From Halieaceae bacterium UBA3479 (GTDB lineage: Bacteria > Pseudomonadota > Gammaproteobacteria > Pseudomonadales > Halieaceae): 5,621 bases of DNA. How positions within the stretch are numbered: position 1 is the first letter of the stretch; each line of letters opens with the position of its first letter. The position numbers were made by a program, and so were the translations under genes. Location of the stretch: positions 1 to 5,621 of the forward strand of contig DFQW01000057.1 of the NCBI GenBank assembly GCA_002377985.1, in the 5' to 3' direction. Shown here one piece after another: positions 1 to 5,621 of the stretch. The notes below the pieces were generated by a model, which saw only the letters and a list, made by a program, of their open reading frames with translations, did no database searches and was not told where the DNA came from.

Positions 1-998
<998 letters not shown>

Positions 999-1024
999 CG
1001 ATTTAACAGCAGGTTCCCTCGAGT

Positions 1025-1058
1025 GTCCGGCATCGGGGGTGTGAGTTGTGTGCCGGAT
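1025..1058 (+). repeat. Inverted repeat (possible hairpin) in the lpd-sucC gap
   Basis: The arms TCCGGCA (1026-1032) and TGCCGGA (1051-1057) are perfect reverse complements, with a G-T pair possible outside (1025/1058) and another inside (1033/1050), around a loop of about 16 bases. It lies between the lpd stop and the sucC ribosome-binding site. No T-run follows, so it does not look like an intrinsic terminator. It could be an mRNA processing or stability element, or chance in GC-rich DNA. Confidence 0.4.
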
Positions 1059-1065
1059 CCAAATG

Positions 1066-1071
1066 AGAGGA
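1066..1071 (+). promoter_or_regulatory. Ribosome binding site of sucC
   Basis: AGAGGA lies 4 bases before the ATG at 1076. This good Shine-Dalgarno match supports the chosen sucC start. I see no convincing promoter in the 77-base gap, so sucC probably depends on transcription from upstream of lpd. Confidence 0.75.
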
Positions 1072-1075
1072 AAGC

Positions 1076-2245
1076 ATGAATCTGCATGAGTATCAGGGGA
1101 AGGCGTTATTCGCCGAGTATGGCTTGCCGGTCTCGACCGGACATGCGGTTGAGTCAGCAGAGGCCGCGGTGAAAGCGGCTCGGGAGATTGGTGGCGAGCG
1201 CTGGGTTGTTAAGGCGCAGGTTCATGCGGGGGGGCGCGGCAAGGCCGGTGGCGTTAAATTGGTGGAAACCCCAGAGGCGGCGGGCGACTTTGCATCCCAA
1301 TGGCTCGGTAAACGCCTTGTGACTTATCAGACGGACGCATCCGGGCAGCCGGTGTCACGAATTTTGGTGGAGTCGTGTACCGATATTGCCGAGGAGCTTT
1401 ATTTGGGTGCGGTGGTGGATCGGGCCAGCCGGCGAATCGTGTTCATGGCCTCCACCGAAGGGGGGGTTGAGATTGAAAAAGTGGCGCACGAAACCCCGGA
1501 AAAAATTCTGAAGGCTGAAATTGATCCCCTGGTGGGTGCGCAACCTTATCAGGGCCGTGATCTGGCTTTTAGGTTGGGCCTTAGTGGCGGACAGATCCGG
1601 CAGTTCGTCGATATCTTTTTGGGTCTCGCCAAATTGTTTGCAGAAAAAGATCTGGCGCTGATTGAGGTTAACCCGCTTGTCATTACCGAGGCGGGCAATC
1701 TGCATTGCCTTGATGCCAAGGTGGTAGTGGATTCTAACGCTCTCTATCGGCATCCAGATCTTGAGGCCATGCACGACCCAACGCAGGAAGATGAGCGCGA
1801 AGCGCATGCCGCGCAGTGGGACCTTAACTACGTGGCACTGGACGGCAATATTGGCTGTATGGTCAATGGCGCAGGTCTGGCCATGGGCACAATGGATATC
1901 GTCAAATTGCACGGCGGCGCGCCTGCCAATTTTCTGGATGTGGGCGGCGGTGCCACTAAAGAGCGTGTTACCGAGGCGTTCAAGATTATTTTGTCTGACA
2001 GTAATGTGCGGGCGGTGCTGATCAATATATTCGGCGGTATTGTCCGCTGTGATCTCATTGCAGAGGGCGTAATTGGTGCAGTCGAAGAGGTGGGTGTCGA
2101 AGTCCCGGTGGTTGTCCGCCTCGAAGGCAATAACGCCGCTCGCGGGCGAGAGATCCTCGCTGGTAGTGGCTTGAATATTGAGGCGGCAGAGGGATTGGCA
2201 GACGCTGCCCAGAAAGTGGTTGCTGCAGCGGGAGGGCGCCCATGA
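1076..2245 (+). CDS. sucC: Succinyl-CoA synthetase (ADP-forming), beta subunit
   Basis: Beta subunit of succinyl-CoA synthetase, the TCA-cycle enzyme converting succinyl-CoA, NDP and phosphate to succinate, CoA and NTP; it acts in the cytoplasm with SucD. At 389 residues it matches the E. coli protein (388). The N-terminal ATP-grasp domain opens with MNLHEYQ and carries Lys46 and the glycine-rich loop AGGRGKAGG (51-59), which contact nucleotide. IEVNPL (196-201) and Asp213 supply the expected metal and nucleotide ligands (Glu197, Asn199, Asp213). The C-terminal CoA-ligase-type domain contains [14 protein letters not shown] (257-270) and the GGIVRCD segment (320-326). No key residue appears missing. 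The ATG is preceded by a good Shine-Dalgarno site, and the stop overlaps the sucD start. ATP versus GTP preference cannot be decided from sequence alone. Confidence 0.98.
   Translation: MNLHEYQGKALFAEYGLPVSTGHAVESAEAAVKAAREIGGERWVVKAQVHAGGRGKAGGVKLVETPEAAGDFASQWLGKRLVTYQTDASGQPVSRILVESCTDIAEELYLGAVVDRASRRIVFMASTEGGVEIEKVAHETPEKILKAEIDPLVGAQPYQGRDLAFRLGLSGGQIRQFVDIFLGLAKLFAEKDLALIEVNPLVITEAGNLHCLDAKVVVDSNALYRHPDLEAMHDPTQEDEREAHAAQWDLNYVALDGNIGCMVNGAGLAMGTMDIVKLHGGAPANFLDVGGGATKERVTEAFKIILSDSNVRAVLINIFGGIVRCDLIAEGVIGAVEEVGVEVPVVVRLEGNNAARGREILAGSGLNIEAAEGLADAAQKVVAAAGGRP
2231..2235 (+). promoter_or_regulatory. Ribosome binding site of sucD, inside the end of sucC
   Basis: GGAGG lies 6 bases before the sucD ATG at 2242, within the last codons of sucC. 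Together with the ATGA stop/start overlap (2242-2245) this indicates translational coupling, a usual way to keep the two subunits equimolar. Confidence 0.75.
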
Positions 2246-3114
2246 GCATTCTCATTAACGCAGATACCCGGGTGATCTGTCAGGGCTTCACGGGTTCGCA
2301 GGGAACTTTTCACTCCGAGCAGGCCATTGCCTACGGCACCAAGATGGTAGGCGGGGTTACCCCGGGAAAAGGCGGACAAGTCCATCTTGATTTGCCCGTA
2401 TTCAATACGGTCTCCGAGGCGGTGGCGCAAACGGGAGCGGACGCTTCAGTCATTTATGTTCCGGCGGCATTTTGCAAGGATTCGATTCTGGAGGCGGCGA
2501 ATGCCGGCATCGGGCTGATCGTTTGCATCACCGAGGGCGTGCCTACGTTGGATATGTTGGAGGCCAAGGTCAAATGCGATGAATTGGGCGTGCGCTTGAT
2601 CGGCCCGAACTGTCCTGGAGTCATCACCCCCGGGGAGTGCAAGATTGGCATTATGCCTGCGGATATTCATTTGCCCGGTCGTGTGGGCATCGTGTCCCGC
2701 TCGGGTACGCTCACTTATGAGGCTGTCAAGCAAACCACCGATGTGGGTTATGGTCAGTCGACCTGTGTCGGTATCGGTGGTGACCCCATTCCGGGCTCGC
2801 ACTTTGTCGACATTCTTGAACTTTTTCAAAAAGATGAGCAAACCGAAGCGATTGTGATGATCGGAGAAATTGGGGGCACTGCCGAGGAGGAGGCCGCCGA
2901 ATTCATCAAAAACAACGTCAGCAAGCCGGTGGTGTCATATATTGCGGGCGTCACCGCGCCGAAGGGCAAGCGCATGGGCCATGCCGGGGCCATCATCTCC
3001 GGGGGTAAAGGAACCGCTGATGAGAAATTTGCCGCGTTAGAGGCCGCCGGTGTGTGCACCGTCAGATCTCTCGCCGATATTGGGTCGGCGCTGACCGAAG
3101 CCACGGGTTGGTAA
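2242..3114 (+). CDS. sucD: Succinyl-CoA synthetase (ADP-forming), alpha subunit
   Basis: Alpha subunit of succinyl-CoA synthetase; it binds CoA and carries the histidine that is transiently phosphorylated during the reaction. The length of 290 residues is one more than E. coli SucD. The N-terminal CoA-binding Rossmann domain has the family signature [10 protein letters not shown] (15-24) and GGVTPGKGG (37-45). GPNCPG (121-126) and SRSGTLTYE (152-160) follow. GEIGG (208-212) contains Glu209, which contacts the phosphohistidine. The active-site segment GHAGAI (246-251) places the phosphorylated histidine at residue 247, equivalent to E. coli His246. The start ATG overlaps the sucC stop in ATGA and has its own GGAGG site. 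It is the last gene of its operon, with a terminator starting 16 bases after the stop codon. Confidence 0.98.
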   Translation: MSILINADTRVICQGFTGSQGTFHSEQAIAYGTKMVGGVTPGKGGQVHLDLPVFNTVSEAVAQTGADASVIYVPAAFCKDSILEAANAGIGLIVCITEGVPTLDMLEAKVKCDELGVRLIGPNCPGVITPGECKIGIMPADIHLPGRVGIVSRSGTLTYEAVKQTTDVGYGQSTCVGIGGDPIPGSHFVDILELFQKDEQTEAIVMIGEIGGTAEEEAAEFIKNNVSKPVVSYIAGVTAPKGKRMGHAGAIISGGKGTADEKFAALEAAGVCTVRSLADIGSALTEATGW

Positions 3115-3130
3115 CGTCGTAATGTGAGAT

Positions 3131-3155
3131 AAGCCCGCCCAGTGCGGGCTTTTTT
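3131..3155 (+). terminator. Intrinsic terminator after sucD
   Basis: A perfect GC-rich stem, AGCCCGC (3132-3138) with GCGGGCT (3144-3150), encloses a 5-base loop, and an outer A-T pair can be added (3131/3151). It runs straight into six T (3150-3155). This is a classic rho-independent terminator on the plus strand and separates the TCA operon from htpG. The minus strand lacks a good T-run, so it appears one-directional. Confidence 0.93.
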
Positions 3156-3178
3156 ATGCCTTGCAGTTGTTGGGGAGG

Positions 3179-3206
3179 CTTGAAATTAGCGTTCAGAACC
3201 CCACTT
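3179..3206 (+). promoter_or_regulatory. Sigma-32 (RpoH) heat-shock promoter of htpG
   Basis: CTTGAAA (3179-3185) and CCCCACTT (3199-3206) are separated by 13 bases. The known sigma-32 consensus is CTTGAAA, 11-16 bases, then CCCCATnT. The -35 box is a full match and the -10 box differs at one defined base. Transcription would start at about 3212-3215, giving a leader of about 25 bases before htpG. The match lies between the sucD terminator and a known heat-shock gene, which strongly supports it. No separate sigma-70 promoter stands out in the same gap. Confidence 0.85.
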
Positions 3207-3237
3207 TACAGGTAACGACAAACAGCCGGACTGACCT

Positions 3238-5145
3238 ATGACTGCCGAAGCCACTCAGACGATGGGATTTCAGACCGAGGCGAAGCGCTTGCTTCATCTC
3301 ATGATCCATTCGCTCTACTCAAATAAAGAAATCTTCTTGCGAGAGCTAATATCGAACGCCTCCGATGCCATTGATAAGCACCGTTTCGCAGTGGTTGCCG
3401 ACCCGGCGCTCGCCGCGTCTGCCACCGACTATCGTATTCGTGTTGCCACCGATGCGGAGAAAAAGATCATCACGATAGACGATAACGGCATCGGTATGTC
3501 GAGAGACGAGGTAATCGACAACCTTGGGACTATCGCGAAGTCTGGTACAGCCGCTTTTATTGAGCAGCTGAGTGGTGATCAAAAACAGGATAGCCAGCTC
3601 ATCGGCCAGTTCGGTGTTGGCTTTTATTCATCGTTTATTGTGGCCGATCGGGTGGAGGTGATCACGCGCAAGGTGGGTGAAGAATCTGCAACCCTCTGGT
3701 CGTCGGCGGGTGAGGATGAATTTACTGTATCCGAAGCTTCCCGCGAGGCGCCGGGCACTACCATCACCCTGCATCTGAAGTCTGACAGTGAAGAATTTGC
3801 GGATGGTTGGCGAGTCCGCTCTGTGATCAAAAAATATTCTGATCACATTTCGGTACCGGTAATGATGCCCGAGGAGCAGCGTGGCGAGTCGGAAGATAAA
3901 GTGCCGGCGGGCGACGATGTGCCCGAATGGAAGCCCGTTAACGAGGCTAAAGCGCTGTGGACACGCAGTCGCTCCGAGGTCTCTGATGATGAGTATCAGG
4001 CGTTCTACAAGCATATCTCCCATGACTTTGAAGATGCGCTGACCTGGAGCCACAATGCCGTGGAGGGTAAGCTCGAGTACACGTCTTTGCTGTATATCCC
4101 ACGTCGGGCGCCCTTTGACCTTTGGCATCGAGAGGGTGCGCGCGGGCTCAAACTTTACGTGCAGCGGACCTTTATCATGGACGAGGCGGAACAGTTTCTG
4201 CCGATGTACCTGCGCTTTGTTAAAGGCGTTCTGGATTCTAATGATCTGCCATTGAATGTTTCGCGGGAGATATTGCAGCGAAACCAGCAGGTGGATTCGA
4301 TTCGTGGTGCGCTTACCAAACGAGTGCTGGATATTCTGTCGAAATTGGCAACCAAGCAACCTGAGGACTATGAAAAGTTTTGGGATACGTTTGGTGTTGT
4401 TTTGAAAGAGGGGCCGGCGGAGGATTTCGCCAATCGGGAGAAGATCTCATCGCTACTGCGATTTGCCACGACCCGGGATGACGCCAAGGCACAGCGTATC
4501 TCTCTAGCTCAGTATGTCGAGGCGATGAAAGACGATCAAAAGTCGATTTACTACGTCGTGGCCGAGAACCATGCGACAGCAAAAAACAGTCCCCATATCG
4601 AGGCCTTAAGGCAAAAAGGTATCGAAGTGCTGCTGCTCTCTGATCGCGTAGACGAATGGTTGATGAGTCACCTTGGTGATTTCGATGGGAAGCCGCTCCG
4701 GGATTGTGCCAAGGGTGAGTGGGGCGGAGAAGGTGCCGATGATAGCGCCAAGCAGGCGCTCGAAGCAGCCGAAAAGGCAAGTGCATCCTTGGTTGAGCGA
4801 ATGCAGGGTGTGCTGGGAGATCGTGTCGATTCGGTGCGCCCCACTGTCAGACTCACCGCTTCTCCTGCATGTTTAACCGTTGCAGAGCACGAGATGGGTG
4901 CTCAGATGCGGAAGATCATGGAGGCCGCGGGGCAGGAGATGCCCAGTAGCAAGCCCACCATGGAAATCAATGTTGAGCACCCGTTGCTCAAGCGACTCGA
5001 TCAGGAGACTGATGAGGACCGCTTTGCAGACCTCGCACAAATTCTGCTCGACCAGGCATTTTTGGCCGAAGGATCCGCACTCGAGGATCCTGCAAGCTAT
5101 GTCGCTCGCCTGAACAAGCTGTTAGTGGAGATGAGCACAAACTAG
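3238..5145 (+). CDS. htpG: Molecular chaperone HtpG (bacterial Hsp90)
   Basis: ATP-dependent homodimeric cytoplasmic chaperone of the Hsp90 family, which remodels client proteins, partly together with the DnaK system. The 635 residues compare with 624 in E. coli. The N-terminal GHKL ATPase domain shows ELISNASDA (36-44) with catalytic Glu36 and Mg-binding Asn40, DDNGIGM (81-87), the lid region near GTIAKSGT (97-104), [11 protein letters not shown] (123-133) and GTTITLHL (173-180). The middle domain holds LNVSREILQ (339-347), where Arg343 corresponds to the ATP-sensing arginine. The C-terminal dimerisation domain ends near [13 protein letters not shown] short charged stretch at about 211-230 links the N and middle domains, as usual in bacteria. 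There is no signal peptide. The ATG has only a weak Shine-Dalgarno site (GGA, 3228-3230), but the start fits the family N-terminus ([20 protein letters not shown], 9-28). Confidence 0.98.
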   Translation: MTAEATQTMGFQTEAKRLLHLMIHSLYSNKEIFLRELISNASDAIDKHRFAVVADPALAASATDYRIRVATDAEKKIITIDDNGIGMSRDEVIDNLGTIAKSGTAAFIEQLSGDQKQDSQLIGQFGVGFYSSFIVADRVEVITRKVGEESATLWSSAGEDEFTVSEASREAPGTTITLHLKSDSEEFADGWRVRSVIKKYSDHISVPVMMPEEQRGESEDKVPAGDDVPEWKPVNEAKALWTRSRSEVSDDEYQAFYKHISHDFEDALTWSHNAVEGKLEYTSLLYIPRRAPFDLWHREGARGLKLYVQRTFIMDEAEQFLPMYLRFVKGVLDSNDLPLNVSREILQRNQQVDSIRGALTKRVLDILSKLATKQPEDYEKFWDTFGVVLKEGPAEDFANREKISSLLRFATTRDDAKAQRISLAQYVEAMKDDQKSIYYVVAENHATAKNSPHIEALRQKGIEVLLLSDRVDEWLMSHLGDFDGKPLRDCAKGEWGGEGADDSAKQALEAAEKASASLVERMQGVLGDRVDSVRPTVRLTASPACLTVAEHEMGAQMRKIMEAAGQEMPSSKPTMEINVEHPLLKRLDQETDEDRFADLAQILLDQAFLAEGSALEDPASYVARLNKLLVEMSTN

Positions 5146-5152
5146 GGTGATA

Positions 5153-5621
5153 GTGACGATTTGGCGCCATGCCGAAGCGGGTAATGCTGCCAATGATGCC
5201 TCTCGTCCGATCACATCGAGAGGGCGAGCGTCACTGCAGTTGTCTGCGGCGAGCTTTGTCAGGTGGCTGGAGGCGGCCAGTGTAGCGCCGGTCTCTTCAC
5301 TCCTTTACAGCCCCTATTTGCGCACCAGAGAGACGGCCGAGGTGCTGTGCGCGTTATGCCTGCCGGCGTTTGCCGCGGCTGAGCATCGACTCGCTCCCGG
5401 GGCCCGCGTTGGGGATGTGGCGGAGCTTGTATATCCTGAGCGCGGACATGTGGTGTTAGTCAGCCATCAGCCACTGGTATCTGCGCTCATTGCGCTCTGG
5501 TGCGATGATTCTACTCTCGCGTCCCTGGCGCCCGGTGGGTCGGCGACTGTATCGCTCTTATCCCCCGAGCGTGGCGGTGCAGAGCTGCTGCAACATCGTC
5601 CCGATCCCATCCAGAGTGATT
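5153..5621 (+). CDS. sixA: SixA-like phosphohistidine phosphatase, 3' end cut by window edge
   Basis: Member of the histidine phosphatase (phosphoglycerate mutase-like) superfamily, small SixA branch; E. coli SixA removes phosphate from histidine phosphocarrier proteins, notably in the nitrogen phosphotransferase system. The frame stays open for 156 codons to the window end, against 161 residues for whole E. coli SixA, so little is likely missing. Visible are the N-terminal RHAEA (5-9) with the phospho-acceptor His6, SRPIT (17-21), SPYLRTRETAE (53-63) with phosphate-binding Arg57, and VSHQPLV (103-109) with the second catalytic His105. RHA replaces RHG, which is common in SixA relatives. GTG at 5153 is preceded by AGGG (5144-5147) at good spacing; GTG at 5147 is an alternative that gives the E. 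coli N-terminal length (RH at 7-8). An in-frame TGA at 5132 rules out a start further upstream. It follows htpG by 1-7 bases, suggesting co-transcription. The exact substrate is inferred from family only. Confidence 0.85.
   Translation, partial: MTIWRHAEAGNAANDASRPITSRGRASLQLSAASFVRWLEAASVAPVSSLLYSPYLRTRETAEVLCALCLPAFAAAEHRLAPGARVGDVAELVYPERGHVVLVSHQPLVSALIALWCDDSTLASLAPGGSATVSLLSPERGGAELLQHRPDPIQSD

Noticed and set aside
1828..2430. A 200-codon minus-strand open frame across the sucC-sucD junction
   Set aside because: It is opposite two conserved genes, its product is rich in Pro, Ser, Thr and Ala as expected from a shadow frame, and no promoter or ribosome site supports it.
3628..4359. A long open frame (243 codons) on the minus strand inside htpG
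   Set aside because: It lies wholly within the htpG coding region, whose protein is a full and well-conserved HtpG. The antisense translation shows no recognisable motif, and long antisense open frames are common opposite GC-rich genes.
5070..5091. Two GGATCC hexamers 8 bases apart near the end of htpG that could form a 7-pair hairpin
   Set aside because: They are inside conserved coding sequence, the stem is short, no T-run follows, and a palindromic hexamer occurring twice is easily due to chance.
5146..5152. Possible terminator or promoter between htpG and the SixA-like gene
   Set aside because: The gap is only 1-7 bases, and neither a hairpin with a T-run nor promoter boxes are visible around it.

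Overview
The window is a stretch of ordinary bacterial chromosome, with all genes on the plus strand and closely packed. Gene content and protein similarity recalled from known families point to a gammaproteobacterium. The dihydrolipoamide dehydrogenase gene sits directly before sucC-sucD, as in pseudomonads and many marine or environmental gammaproteobacteria; in enterics the lpd gene is instead placed with aceEF. Base composition looks moderately GC-rich by eye and fairly even throughout, with no sign of a transferred segment. Genus cannot be assigned from this window.

Region 1 (1-3155) is the end of a TCA-cycle operon. It holds the C-terminal two thirds of the E3 subunit of 2-oxoacid dehydrogenase complexes (lpd), followed after 77 bases by sucC and, with a 4-base ATGA overlap, by sucD. 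E3 reoxidises the lipoyl arms of 2-oxoglutarate dehydrogenase, which makes succinyl-CoA. SucCD then converts succinyl-CoA to succinate with substrate-level phosphorylation, so the order of genes follows the order of reactions. The operon closes with a strong intrinsic terminator at 3131-3155. A small inverted repeat lies in the lpd-sucC gap.

Region 2 (3156-5621) is a separate transcription unit. A close match to the heat-shock (sigma-32) promoter consensus at 3179-3206 precedes htpG, the bacterial Hsp90 chaperone. A few bases after the htpG stop begins a SixA-like phosphohistidine phosphatase gene, which runs off the right end of the window. With no visible terminator or promoter between them, the two are probably co-transcribed, which would place sixA under heat-shock control.

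I looked for an undescribed system on both strands and found none: no mobile element, CRISPR array, tRNA, unexplained gene or large empty stretch. The points most worth a second look are the heat-shock promoter, the htpG-sixA coupling, and the inverted repeat between lpd and sucC.
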